This document shows positions 33,393 through 45,719 of a stretch of 64,000 bases of DNA, one piece after another. The notes below the pieces were generated by a model. It searched no databases and was not told the origin of the DNA. It saw only the letters and a program-made list of their open reading frames with translations. The DNA is from Nectonema munidae. Taxonomy: Eukaryota > Nematomorpha > Nectonematoida > Nectonematidae. Position 1 is the stretch's first letter. Every line of letters starts with the position of its first letter. The position numbers and the translations under genes were made by a program. The stretch lies in assembly GCA_030549495.1 (NCBI GenBank), contig JAUIRK010000786.1, positions 186,001-250,000 on the forward strand, written 5' to 3'.

Positions 33393-35587
33393 TTAGCAGT
33401 TAGGACAAAGCATTTTTGTATGATTTTTACATATATATTTATGGCATGCATCACATTTTCTGGTTCCCCTTTTTTTGGTTTACAGGATGATATATAACAA
33501 TTTCCCCTAGAGGTAGAAGAAACCCTCGTCTTTCTGTAATATTTTGAAAACCATAAAATGATAAAATACTCAAAATTTTACCTGGGGTCAATGAACTCTG
33601 CGATCTTAATTTCATAGATGTTTCAGACAATTTTAGACACAAATCTCTTAAAAAATATTTTCTTCCTCCGGCTCTGGTTGATGGGTATATGTTTGGAGAA
33701 TTATACTTAGATATTATCCAACTATTATGGCATACAATATCTAAATAGTTGGTAAAAACGGCATAAGTCCATTTTCTATTAGGCTTATAGCATGTATAAG
33801 CCCTTAACATTTTATTTGCCATATCAACACCACCCTTAAAACTATTATACGTTAAAATTGTTTCAGGAATATTGTCTGCCCCCTCTGTTTGAATACATCC
33901 CAAATGCTGACTGGATAGTATGTAAACTACTTTGAAATTTTTGATAGCATGTTTACGGGGTATGTAAGCAGTTATAGATGCATGTGTAGTATACAAAAAT
34001 CTACTTTCACATGCAGCTAATCTCAATTCTTTGAGATGTTGTGGTCTTAATATGAGGGGTATAAATCTCCTATTTGCTCTTACTGTACCTAAGACAGTGT
34101 AATCCTGACTTGTTCCCCATACACATAAATTATGTGATGTAAAGAATCGGTCAATTACAATTCCACAGCCTTTAGGAATATTAGCATCACTGACTAGGCG
34201 CTTTACTATATTTTCGCCGCTAAAATACGCTCTATTTTCCAAACCTGAAACATATAATTCTGGTTTAAGTATATAGAAACTTCTAGCGTCATTGCAATGA
34301 TATACCTTCATACCATACCTACCGGGCTTGGAAGGATCATATATTTTTACTGGGGAGGCTCCTCTGAATTTTACCAACTGCTCATCTACAGTTACATAGT
34401 CTGTTGGTGTAAAATATAAAGAAAATATATTATAAAAATGATTGTGAACATATCTAATAGGAGAAATTTTATCTTCGCTATTTCTTTCACTTCTAACATC
34501 AAATCGAATAAATGTGTGAATGAGATAAAACATATCTCGGGAAATAGCTGCTTTCATGAAAGGTTCTCCGTGGTCTTCAGAAAACAAATAACTGAGCTGG
34601 ATAGATTGACTTCTTGATTGCCCGATATAAAGTATGCAGCTGAAGTAGGCCAAAATATCATGAATTTGAAATTTCTGATAGGATTGGAAAAGACTCTGAT
34701 ATTTAGGAGTACTACTTCTAAAAGTTTTTTTATAATACTTATATCTATTATAATAAAACAAAAATACCAGGGCTTCGAAGCGGGAGCCAGATTAGAAGTC
34801 CAGAGCAGCTAAAGCCGAAACGGTTTTTTACTAGAAGTCAGAATTATAAACAAAATAGTGCGACAAAGTGTCTAGCCTCAAGTAAGTCTCAAATACTTTT
34901 TAGCTTTTATAAATATACAGTTCGTTATAAGATTTTATTTGTCAATACAAATTCATAAAAAACAATAAAATAAAAACCTTATAAAAAAACTAAAAAATAT
35001 GATAAAATAGATAAAAAATCATATAAGTATATATAAAGTTTAACATTTATATAGATAAAAAAATACTAAAATTTTAATTAATTCAAAAATCCATAAATGA
35101 AGAAAAAATGCTAAAAACAGTATTTAACTTGTTTAGCAAAATGAGGGATATCGGAGCTGGGGTCAAAAAATACGTTTTTCAGAAATTGAAGAAGAAAATT
35201 ATAAGGGGCCCCGAAGCCCTGGGAAATACAAGAGATAGTATCGCTAAAAACATCAAACTTACGCAAAGTTTTCATCCATTCGCAACTTTGTGCATTTGTA
35301 AATATAGTGAATAAGACTTTGAGTCATAAAAAGCTGAAAAATTGAAAGGGAATCATCTAAAACTTCAGCTCCGTTTTTCGGACCAGGAGGAACAGACTGA
35401 ATATTTCGTATATTTCTGGACAGTGTTCTTCCAAAAGAAGCTTGAGTTGGCTCCCAAGAATACACAGTTTCATCAGGAGAGTCAAAGAATTATAATTTTC
35501 ATACGAAATCGAAGATTCTGAAGAACTTCCAGTTATGGATTCAGAAGAAAAAGAAAAACGATCCTCTAAGTCTGAAGGTTCACTCAT
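33393..35587 (-). pseudogene. piggyBac-type transposase, nearly complete
   Basis: - strand transposase of the cut-and-paste piggyBac family (TTAA targets). The N-terminal acidic region starts at 35587 (SEPSDLEDRFSFSSESITG); a second N-terminal piece is at 35465-35259 (YSWEPTQASFGRTLSRNI). The main 436-codon frame (34761-33451) has the DDE_Tnp_1_7 core with all three catalytic aspartates in context: VTVDEQLVKFRG, GIVIDRFFTSHNL and FKGGVDMANKM. The C-terminal cysteine-rich domain CDACHKYICKNHTKMLCPNC (33452-33393) follows directly but in another reading frame. A 454-bp MITE (34768-35221) interrupts the N-terminal part. Terminal repeats were not identified. Inactive as it stands. Confidence 0.9.
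34768..35221. mobile_element. hAT-type MITE inserted in the piggyBac
   Basis: 454-bp element with ends CAGGGCTTCGAAGCGGG and, inverted, CAGGGCTTCGGGGCC. Probable TSDs aaaaatac (34760-34767) and ggaaatac (35222-35229), 6 of 8. It separates the two N-terminal pieces of the transposase from the catalytic part, so it is younger than the piggyBac insertion. The + strand open frame inside (35108-35314) is not a gene. Confidence 0.75.
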
Positions 35588-36019
35588 TATTAGAAATATG
35601 AGAAGAAAAACTCAAGAAATCCAAGAAAATAAAAAAGAATAGAAACACTTGTGATATTATGAAGAATTTTTATACAAATGCCAACAGCTGTAAACGTGCA
35701 ATAAAAGTACTGATGCTTATGTGGTAAATCGATTTACGTCTCTACGGTTCAATGTAAATAAGGCCTATATAAAATAGATCACACGTATGATAAATTTATA
35801 TCACAATATATCACATTCGTAATAGTCTTCTTCAATACTTCTTTTTCATATCATATCTTCTCTATAAGAAAATTATCATGCAACTATAATATTATCAAAT
35901 CATCTCCACTATCATCATCATGATAGTCGAATGGTTTCATCAACATCATTCTAAACAAGCTATAAGAAGCAATATGTTTATAATAACGAGATATTGCTCT
36001 TGTATACGTTTATTTGATG

Positions 36020-37618
36020 ATAATAATAGTGGAGTTTTTTTCCATTGCTCCGTAGTTCGAGGGGTATACAAATCGTCCGTAGTGCGAAGGTTAATGTTAA
36101 CGCGCAGACTAAACCGGAAAAACGGACGAATTTTCTGCAGACATCAACATCAACTGCACATCTTTCGAAGGTAGGCGACGCGGAGCTTAAACTTTGCTCT
36201 TTCATTGCGGAACATAATTTACCTATTAGAATCATGGATTATTTACCTGGATTAATTCAAAATGCTTGTCCGGTTTCGAAAATAGCTAAAGATATCAAAT
36301 GTGCAAGAACTAAAGCTACGGCAATATTTAAAAATATTTTAGGGCCACATTACTTTGAAAATCTCATCGCAAAGTTGAAAGAATGCAAATTTTCGTTGAT
36401 AATAGACGAGGCGACTAATGTAATTACTAAAAAACAGCGTGTTCTTCTATGCAGATTCTACGATTATAACTCTCAAAAAATTATTGATAACTATTTAATT
36501 CTCCTGGAAGTCAAGGATTGCACTGCAAATGGAATATTTTCCTCTATTGAAGCTTTTTTCGTCTCACATGGTATTCCTTTTGAAAATTTAATTGCATTTG
36601 CCAGTGACAGTGTTATGATGGGAAAGAAGAGTGGTGTACTGTACAGGCCTTACTGAAGAACAAAGTTTCTTCCCTTTTCATTCAAAGCTGCGCTTGTCAT
36701 TCTATGCAACTTTGTGCATCCAAGGGGTGCTCAGAATTACCACCGTGTGTAGAGGAACTTGCCAGAAACATATATTCCTACCTCTCCAATAGTCCAAAAA
36801 GCTACAAGAATATGAGGAATTCCAGGAGTTTATTCGAACGAATCCTCCTAAATTATTGCACATAAGTTGCACAAGATGGCTCTCTCTACAACAAGTTGTC
36901 AAAAGAATCTTGGAACAATGGCCCGCTCTTGTGTTGTTCTTCGCATCTGCTGCTCTGAAACATAATAGCAGTGTAGCCTCAAATGTGCTGAGCTTATTAA
37001 GGAACCCAATCACAAAGATGTATTATGCATACTTGGTACACATTTTACCAGATGTTATTAAGCTGAACTTGGACTTTCAAAGTGAGAACTACAGAATGCA
37101 CAAAATGCACAAGTCTATCACATGCTAATAAAATAATATGTTTCCCAGTTTTTGCGTGTCTCTCCAGTGAGCTGCACTTCGCAACGGCAGAATTTACAGT
37201 ACGCCCTTTCTGAGCATGCACTTGTTTCTTCCAGCAATGGAGAAAATCGAGGATCTAACAGAAGCCTTTTCGACAATTTATGAGCATAGTGCTTAGTTTT
37301 TTTTTAGGTGGGGTTGCACACAAATCAGTATCATCACTGATTCTATCTTCACTGTTATTGCTCATTATGAGGGTATGAGAATAATGAGATCACAGTTATA
37401 TTCACTAAAATATCATTCTGAAATTTATTGAAAAAATATAATTGGTACAACATATTTACAACATAATAATCACTTCATGTATAAGCTTACCGTTAACAAA
37501 TTCTTGCAAAAGGCCACGAAAACAAAAAGTACCAGATTTTCGTAGCGGCGTACCAAATGTACTCCATCATGCAAAAAGTACCATATCTGGTAATATAGTA
37601 CCAGGTTTGGCAAGACTG
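36020..37618 (+). pseudogene. hAT element copy (+): N-terminal half with end repeat
   Basis: + strand remnant of the same hAT family as 31936-32975. From 36063 it encodes VRSAKVNVNAQTKPEKRTNF, DAELKLCSFIAEHNLPI, then the RNase-H-like core with FSLIIDEATNVITKKQRVL (first catalytic D) and LIAFASDSVMMGKKSGV (second D, normally GxDGANxMxGxxSGV). Further pieces follow: CACHSMQLCASKGC-like (36680-36730), SCTRWLSLQQVVKRILEQW (36862) and LVHILPDVIKLNLDFQSENY (37030). It ends just before the point where the - strand copy resumes the protein. The right terminus near 37618 reads, inverted, CAGTCTTGCCAAACCTGG with GTACCAGAT subterminal repeats. Confidence 0.8.
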
Positions 37619-38510
37619 AGCTCGAGGTCAGTATAGAAATTTTTTTTCAAAAATTCATAATTTTGACAGGTGCTCGGATGGGAAATTTTGAATGATTTAT
37701 CAAGAAAAACGCAAGTATATCGTCTTCCAGTTGTAGTTTCAGGTTACAAATCAGAAAAAATATTAGGAGTTCCGAAACTATTTCTGGAACTGAAATCATC
37801 GCACAAGTAAATGTTATTGTAGAAATATTACAAAGTTTGAAAATGTAAAAGTTTTGTTTTTATACAACAGCTGTAAATACTGGAATTAAATATGAAACGT
37901 GTAAATTGATTATAGAGAAGCTAAAAAAATCTTTTGGATTTTACATGTAGGTATCACATTTTTGAAATAATATTAACTGCTGCTTTAAATCTTCTCTTGA
38001 CCCTACAATTGGTACCGATGCTACTTTATTCAAAAGATTTCAACATCAATGGAACGCTATTCATCAATCTTCTTATCAAAGTTTGTTACAGAATGAAACA
38101 GTTAGCTTTGCAATCAATGATGTTAAAGAAGAAGTTACTAGATTTGCTATTACTCAGTTGATTTTAATATTTGAAGGTGTTTCATTAGTTTGATACAAAT
38201 ATTAACTTTTTATATATTGTTAGTAAAGATTATACACTTAATTTGAATTTGGGAAAGCTTGTTTAAAAGAGTGGGCGATTTCTTTAAATGTCTTTGTTGC
38301 AGCAATACTTCGTGGTAAATGTGGCTAAAAGTTATTAAGAAAACATCTTACAACTTTTTGCCCTTTTTTGTTGAAAAATTAAAAAGTGTGTATACGCACA
38401 ATCTTCACGATTTTGAAATTATTTTTTTAATATACTTATCCAATATTATTCTCTTTTATTGCAAATATTGTTTCAGAAACTTGTAAAACATAAGTAATTA
38501 TTTCAAACGT
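37619..38510. other. Non-coding, nothing recognised
   Basis: AT-rich sequence. Short open frames (such as 37934-38161) have no recognised domain. Confidence 0.4.
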
Positions 38511-38511
38511 T

Positions 38512-38609
38512 TTGGTTTTCTGGCGTTTTGGTTTCGGACGCTTTGGTTTTTGGGCATTTTGGTTTCGGACATTTTAGTTTTCGGGCGTTTTGGCCTGGCA
38601 CACCTAAAA
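38512..38609. repeat. Solo end of a phrase-array foldback element
   Basis: Five to six variants of a 15-17 bp unit: TTTTGGTTTTCTGGCG, TTTTGGTTTCGGACG, CTTTGGTTTTTGGGCA, TTTTGGTTTCGGACA, TTTTAGTTTTCGGGCG, closing TTTTGGCCTGGCACACC. Inverted, the end reads GGTGTGCCAGGCCAAAACG, comparable to the termini of 49361-50499. No partner arm is seen nearby; an older, diverged relative. Confidence 0.6.
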
Positions 38610-38779
38610 TGATTAAATGCATTCCCCTCCCAAACTCACACTTTTAAATTATGAAATTTGTTTGTTATACATCACATTTTATTCATGTAAAATTGAAAGG
38701 GAATGCATTTTTTTTTATTTCTATTTGAAAAATCATTAATGTTTTAAAATCATCTAAAGTTTCATTTTTTTTTAACTCT

Positions 38780-40990
38780 TTTTTGAACAATCACTTCTTC
38801 CAGGTGGGTAATGATAGACTGAATTTGTTGTAAATGACACTGACAGTGGTATTTTTCTGAATTTTTTTCAATTCATCAAGAGTTTCTTCTGGTGATAAAA
38901 AAAGTTTGTTTTATCTGGCTGATCAAACTCTTCAGAAGATTGGTTAAGTTGATGGTCATCGTCATCGTGATTATTTTTTTCTTAATTTTAGTCATCCAGT
39001 CAATTGATTCGAGTAGATTGATCTGGCAGCAAAGTTTGTAGCTGAATTTTCATTGTAGATCTTAGCGAAGTAATCATTAAAGTTTTCGCTCATGAGCTTT
39101 CTATAATCCGATTATTCTGGACAAGTGGTTGGAGTAGAGAGGTAGTGTTTGGTGTTAGAAACTTGAGTGTAATATTGTTGAGTCGAACATCTTGTGTGCG
39201 GGAGGAACTCTTGTCAAGGAACATTAGAATGTTCAGACGTTGAATTTTGATAGCGTTGATACTGTGTATAGCGCGGTGGCGACTCTAGATTTTCCCATCA
39301 GCAATGCTACTGATTTGTTATATTGTCCTTCCCCATTTTCTATTATGAAAAAGGTGAATATAAATATCACAAAATAATTTTTATTATGAAAAAAATAAAG
39401 AAAATTAGTTAGTGAGCTTGTTAGTTAAAACATCTAAAGAAAAGATGGAGATAACAAATAAGTACCTTCTCTTATACGTTTTATTTTCATCTTTGCTTTG
39501 ATAACAAAATAATATAGAATAAATTTAGTAGAAAAAAATCTTTTAAAAAGTTGAAGCAATTTACTTTAACAAAAATTCAAGCATTCTTTTATTTGTATTA
39601 AGTCACAAAGTTGCAGCGCGTATACAGGATTTATATGAAAGGCTGAAAGTAAAAATTGCAATATGTTGTTAAAACATACATAGTAACTGGTGTTGGTATT
39701 CAGTTAAAATCAAGCGATTATTATTGTTAACATGTGAATAAGGCTGACTAATTCATCGTAATGGAACTTCCAAGTTACGTAACGTTAGCAAATTATAATA
39801 AATTTACATATACATAAATGTTTTTAAACTATTTAATGCGCTTTTAATACAATTTTTTGTATAATTATATCATGTTTTTTAGAAACACACATGCATAACC
39901 TTATTTTCATGTTCTAGTACTTGTAATTATGTTCTAATAAAATGGCATTTCATTTTTTCGGTTCCTTGACGAACTATTTTGATATCTCATGTTTCATCAT
40001 ACACTACGCATTACATCTTACATGTTCACAAAAAATGCGAAGATGGAAACAAAGATTGGAGGATGGATGGAGGATTGCTTGCCTCTGTTCGTATTCTTTC
40101 TATATTTTCGTCATACATTACGCATCATACATATTCACAAAAAATATGAAAACATATGAAATGTGTATGAGGGAATGTAGGCAATAACTTCTTTGCTTGC
40201 TTTTCCTGTAATCATTTGAAAACAATGTTTTTGCGCGTAATTTATTTTGTCTTATAAAAAAATAAGGCATGCCTTGCTTGCAATGAGAAGTAGCTAAGGG
40301 TGTGCCATCCACACTGTGAATAAATGTGAGGTCATTCAATCTTTTTTGTTTGCGTGATGTCACCACTCCTCTTCATTTTTAAATCAACGTGAATTGAATG
40401 CTTTTCGTAGGTTTTTTAAATAAAAGTTTTTCCGTTAAGCTACACACCAACAACACACATCTCTTTCTTTTTTTGAATTGAAAGTGATTTTTTCTGGCAG
40501 AGCCCGAAAGAATAATACAGTCTCATCACGGTGTAAGTAGTTTTTGATAATTTCAAGGATACGACTTTAATTTGTTAACTGTGTCTGTATCCGCTCTGTT
40601 ATTTTCTCCACAGACTTTATATGCATTTGCAGAATAACTACTGCGCCATCTGTCCAACCATTTGATGCTTTGAATTCGGGTATTTTGAGTTTAGTTGCAA
40701 ACATAAGTGCTTTTTCTTGAATAATAGATCCAGAGAGCAGTTTGTTTTTTGCATGAGCTGAATGCTAAACGACTTCCATACTACATCATTTATATCAAAA
40801 AAACAGTTTGTTTAATCTTTCTTTATTTTAATTTGCGCGTGTTTCATACTGCTTTAAGTGAATGTTTTTTCTAGAAGTATATCTCCAACAGTTGAGCTGG
40901 CATTATTATATTTTTCAACAAGCTGCCTTTCTTACAGTTGAAGTTCTCTCTAAACGAGACATAGCTAAAGACGCTAAAAATAGCTGCTTA
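38780..40990 (-). pseudogene. Pogo/Tigger-type transposase, decayed
   Basis: - strand remnant. At 40740-40640 it encodes GSIIQEKALMFATKLKI followed by PEFKASNGW, the CENP-B-type helix-turn-helix block of pogo/Tigger transposases. Near 40540-40490 it has RDETVLFFRALPEKITF, the first DDE aspartate block (NxDETgLfyrxlPxkt). Near 39230-39120 it has ILMFLDKSSSRTQDV and NITLKFLTPNTTSLLQPL, the second aspartate block (LLLDNxxxHp ... FLPPNTTSLLQPMDQG). The asparagine after the second D has changed to lysine and stops and shifts occur throughout. The spread over 2.2 kb suggests other sequence has entered around 39300-40100. Confidence 0.75.
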
Positions 40991-41560
40991 TTATCAATAA
41001 AAGGGATCGCTATGCCTTGAATGAGCTTGTTGCGTTTTTTGATATTATCCAGATTTTGTATGATTGCTTTGATATTCTACACCTACCTACTCTATAATTA
41101 GGTTGTTTTTCTAAAAATTAGGTGAAGGTGTGTGAATGCATTTTTACTTACACTTTTTTATCAATGAATATGTTTCATTAATTATTATATGTTTCCAATA
41201 CCTAAGATTTATAATAATAAGCATGGCGGGCTTACTTGTTACATTTCATTACTTCCAACAACTTTTTCCATTTTATAGGGTGTTGCACATATAAATGAAT
41301 AATGCAATTATTGTTAAGAATAACTATTCTTTTACAGTGTCGTTGTTTTGCAGTTGACATCTTTGGTTATGCAATTGAAAAATAATTTACATTAAACTTA
41401 ATATCTAGGGGCCAGGACTTTTTAAAACAGCTGGTGTAAAGGGGTGGCCGCTTTTATGAGGAACCAGTTTATAGAAGTTTTATTGCATTGAAACATATAA
41501 TACTTATATATACATATTTTTGAATAAACATAGCAACTTTGTGGTAAATGTCAATCAAAT
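40991..41560. other. Non-coding; possible pogo-type terminus
   Basis: 41410-41480 (AAAGGGGTGGCCGCTTTTAT then GAGGAACCAG) resembles pogo/Tigger-type ends and matches words at 14685-14730. It could be the 5' end of the decayed element at 38780-40990, but no pair was fixed. Confidence 0.35.
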
Positions 41561-41609
41561 CTTGATTGCTTACAAATCTGCTTAACAAAAATATTCATTC
41601 AAATTTTAA

Positions 41610-41970
41610 TTAAAAGAAATTTTTTTATACCAAAGTGGCTTTGCAACTTTCATTTCATGACTCAGTTTTGGCAATTATAGTGTCAAAATGTCAGAAAGTG
41701 TCAATCAGAGCTTCACTTCTGAAAATTTTCTCCATGAATATTATTCTAATATTTTAAATATAATAAATTCTTTATTCTAAATTAAAGATGGAGATTTCAT
41801 TAACTGGCTCAGTTTTCGCATTTAGGATGTCAAAACGGCAGAAAGTGTCAACCAATTTTCGAATTATATGTGAAATCTCTATAAAAAGATCCATTATTAT
41901 TTTATATAAAATTTAATTTTTTATATCAAATCGACCAGGCTAATTTGACTTCTGGACTTGGTTTTCTCAA
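41610..41970. repeat. Short tandem duplication of a unit of about 145 bp
   Basis: Two full units and a partial third. Shared words: ACTCAGTTTTGGCAATTATA / GCTCAGTTTTCGCATTTAGG, then GTCAAAATGTCAGAAAGTGT / GTCAAAACGGCAGAAAGTGT; the third begins CTTGGTTTTCTCAATTA. Units have diverged considerably. Ends at the 3' tail of LINE 2. Confidence 0.55.
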
Positions 41971-44900
41971 TTAAGAAGAAGAAGAAGATTTATTTGGCAA
42001 ATAAAGGTAGGTAAAATAAAATAAAGATGGTTGTTAACAATATAAAAGAAATACTTGAGATTTATAGCCAAGTGTATTTTTTGCGGGATATTCAAAAGGC
42101 CAGAAAGCCGCTTGTATAAAATAACCGTATACGTAATTAATTGAAATAAAATATATTAATAACGTAAAATAAATAAGAATATACATCTAAGAACGGCATA
42201 TATAATATATACAGAAGAATATTTAAACAGAGCAAAGCACAAGTAGAATGTTGGAAGCGTAAATGTATTGTGAAAATATACAAAAAAGTATCATAGATAT
42301 TTCAAGTTATGTATAAAGACAGACGTAGCAATTTCTTATGTGACAATTAGCGTTGTATTGATTTATGTGTACTTGTTTCTTATTGTTTTTTTTTGAAAAG
42401 ACTGATGGATATAAATATGTTGAATGTATTGGAAAGAAAAGAGTTCCAACAACGTGGTACTTTATATTTCATAGGTTGCATGGCAAATTTATTTTTATAG
42501 AAAGGCACAGTCGCCATGTTATTAATGCGTAATATATGCCTAGTATTTTCAAAGCTAAAACTCAAGTTTGAGTCAAATTTTGAAGGCAAACGACGATTCA
42601 AAAGCTTGTAGGTGAAAAATGCTAAATTAATTTGCCAAATTTTTGACTTATAGAAATGTTGTGTTGTATATGAGATGGAGACATTAAAGATATATCTAAG
42701 AATTTTCTTTTGAGACTTATAAAGTAAAGAAATATTTTGGTGGCCCCATATCAGTATACAATAATTAATATGAGGTAGAAAAAAAAGAATTATACAATAA
42801 AAGTTTGATATCAAAAGGGAGAAAGTTTTTCAAGTGTTTTAATACACCTATAATTTTACAAAGTTTAGTGTTGGTATATGAAATGTGTTGATTCCAGTTA
42901 AGTGTTTCATCTAAAATCACACATAGCAAATTGTAAGTTTTTACTAATTCAAATATAAAATTGAAGAAGTCTGGTTTAAATGATTTACTTTTATTGAACA
43001 GCATAGCTTTAGATTTAATATAATTAATAGTCATACAATTAGCATTACACCACTTTATGAGTTTATCAATTTGAACAAAAAAAGTATTAAATAGTTCTAT
43101 TATAAGAGAAGGGTAGATTTATAGTTAAATCAAAACAAAAAAAGTTTAGCTCAGTATTAGAATAATGTATGTCGTTGATAAATGTAAGAAATAACAGGGG
43201 ACCCAAAATTGAGCCTTGGGGAACTCCGCAAGAAATGGGCAGCAACACATTAGAAAAAGAATCATAAACAAATACATTTTGACTACGTTGGTAAACGTAA
43301 GATGCAAAGAGAGACAATGACTTTTGTTCAATATCATATAGTTTGAGATTTCGAAGTAAGATTTGATGAGAGACATTTTTATCAAAAGCTTTAGCAAAAT
43401 CAATGAACAATGTAAGCGTACCATTTCCTGATTCAAGATTTTGAAGAATATCATCAACGAAGCCAATGAAAAAAGACTGAGTCTGGAATTCATATATGAG
43501 ATTATTTCTATCAAAATAAGAAGCTAACTGCATATATAATTTATCTAACTGTCTATATTGTTTTTATCTCCTTTTTTAAATATAGGATAAACTTTACTGA
43601 GTTGGAAACAATAAGGAAAAATATAATGTTTCAAACATGAATTATAGCCCATTAACAAGTATTTAATTTTTATATGAAAGATAGAAAGTCCGTAGGCATC
43701 GGAAAAATGGTTCATTTTAATCTCATTTATTCCACGAAAATTTTTGAATAATAAATGAAGTGTTAGACTGTGCAATGAAGTTAGAAAAATCGCCAATGGG
43801 TTCAGAACAAAAATTGAGATTGGAAAACTCCTGATTAGAAAAGTTAGCTAAAACACTAGAATTATCAATAATTTTATTGTCAATATTTAAAGAAATTTTG
43901 GATGTAACCGATGGATTAGATTATATTAGACAAGTTTTCCTAAAATATTCTTTCTTCAGTGGCTTGTTAATTTCTGAGGGAGATAAATTTTAATTTCCAA
44001 TCATTACCACAGAAAAAAAAATCAGTTCTACCTACCAATTAAATTAGTAAGCGCTCCTGTTCAAATTTTCATTAATGAATTAGTCAGGCTAACAAGTTTC
44101 AAAGGGTAACCTAAAAAGTTAACAATAATTACTGGTTAAAATTTTTACTTTGGTCCATAAATTATTAAAAAAATAAGTATTTGTAAATAAACTCTAATGA
44201 TAAAAAAAGTAAACTAGAAAATAATTGTAAAAATAACTGTAGAGCTTCGAACATTGCTATCACTAATGCAATATAGAGTTCGATAAAGTAGCATCAGATT
44301 TGAAAATTGATGTAAAAAGCTTAAAAATTTTTTTGAAAATTTATAAAACAAACTTATTGATTGTATGTCAAATATTCATAATACTTTTTTCGAAAATTAA
44401 TTTTTTAATGATTTGTTCTAAGGATATCTTTAAAAAACAATATGGAAAATATTTCGTGAAAACTCATTATTAAAACATAAATATAAACGCCATCTAAATT
44501 TCTTGTTTATACTTCAAATGAGGCCTTCTCTGCACCCTCATGAGTGCATACACAACATTTGTAACATTGAAGAAAATAATGAATGCACTGTGTGGTGTTT
44601 TATTTACTTATATCTATGAAATTAGCATAATTCGTAGCCGTAACTATCGAAGTTAGTAAAATCATCGTTAATTAATCCAAAGAACAGCTTCACTAATCTA
44701 ATTAGTAATGGTAATCGTAATGGTACCGTAGGGTATTCTCATCGAAAAATCACAGTTGCGCCGCTTATATCGAACTATGAGGAAAGCAGGCTTGATGTAG
44801 GATCGAACCCAAGACCTTGTGTTATCGAATCCAGCATCTAACCAACCATACTCACGCCCCTGAGTAACTAATACATCTAATTCGCCCTAGTAAGTGATAC

Positions 44901-45700
44901 TAATCTTTTTTCTCAATGTAAGCCGCCTTCTTTAAGAAAAATTGAGATACGTTTCTTTATCAAATCTAGCAAGTGTTGGTAAATCCAGGGATTGACAGGA
45001 TTTCTATAATAAGAAGTTTTATTGGACTTGAATATATTGGTGTTTTTATTTAACAAAATAAATAAGTCGGTTATTCAAGTGTTCAAAATATTTTACAGGA
45101 TTATGAAAGTTGTGTTTCAAGTGATCATACCATTTAAAATGAACAACTTCGTAAAGAAAGGAAGTTTATTGTTGTTTAGTGATACTTTGAAGGTGACTTA
45201 TATCATCAGATATATCAAAGAGTATACTGCATCCTTTATCTTCATAATAACTATGGGGGATATAAATATTATCTAAAATAGACCCACTAAGATGGCGCCT
45301 AAATTTGGATATTATAGGTTTGTAAGAATTAGATAGCATTAAATTCACAAAATTTTGAACATGACTGTCATAATCAATCCTACGAAGATCAAAATTAAAA
45401 TCTCCAAGAAAAATACTGGATTTGAAATCATACATATAAATAATCAAGTAAATAGGAATCAAACTCAGTTAAAAATGATTTTGTATCTTGGGAAAGAAAA
45501 TAATTTCTAAGTAAATAGAAATAGTGAAGACTTCAAAAATAGAACTTGCAACTTTGCTATTGCAATTAGAAAATTTTAAACTATTGTGTACATAAAATCC
45601 TAATCCACAGGTGGCACAAAAACAAATTTATATCGATCAATGTCATAAATATTACAACTTTTTTCATCTAGCCAAATTTCTTGTAGACAAATCCCATGAA
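41970..45700 (-). pseudogene. LINE 2, same family as LINE 1, broken
   Basis: - strand non-LTR element. Endonuclease at about 45660-45166 (CLQEIWLDEKS-like, then SSIFLGDFNFDL and SGSILDNIYIPHS). RT at 43796-43087 with FKKGDKNNI, FIDFAKAFDKN, CGVPQGSILGP and LLFLTFINDIHYS. The catalytic block reads FCFDLTINLPFS where LINE 1 has FADDLTINMPF, so the double aspartate is lost. The C-terminal part is at 43034-42380 (LNWNQHISYTNTKLCKIIGVL, in two parts: LNWNQHISYTNTKL and CKIIGVL; then PHINYCILIWG). The 3' end is a (TTC)n tail (about 41973-41992). About 1.1 kb between the RT and endonuclease (43930-45020) is foreign, including a SINE. Confidence 0.85.
44709..44872 (-). repeat. tRNA-derived SINE, copy 4 (most complete)
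   Basis: Read on the - strand: GAGTATGGTTGGTTAGATGC (A-box region, TGGTTAGATGCTGG), GGATTCGATAACACAAGG, TCTTGGGTTCGATCC (B box), then the body TAGTTCGATATAAGCGGCGC and ending GGTACCATTACGATTACC, a short simple repeat at the 3' end. It lies inside the foreign block of LINE 2. Confidence 0.88.
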
Positions 45701-45719
45701 GTGCACAGAAAAGTACAGA

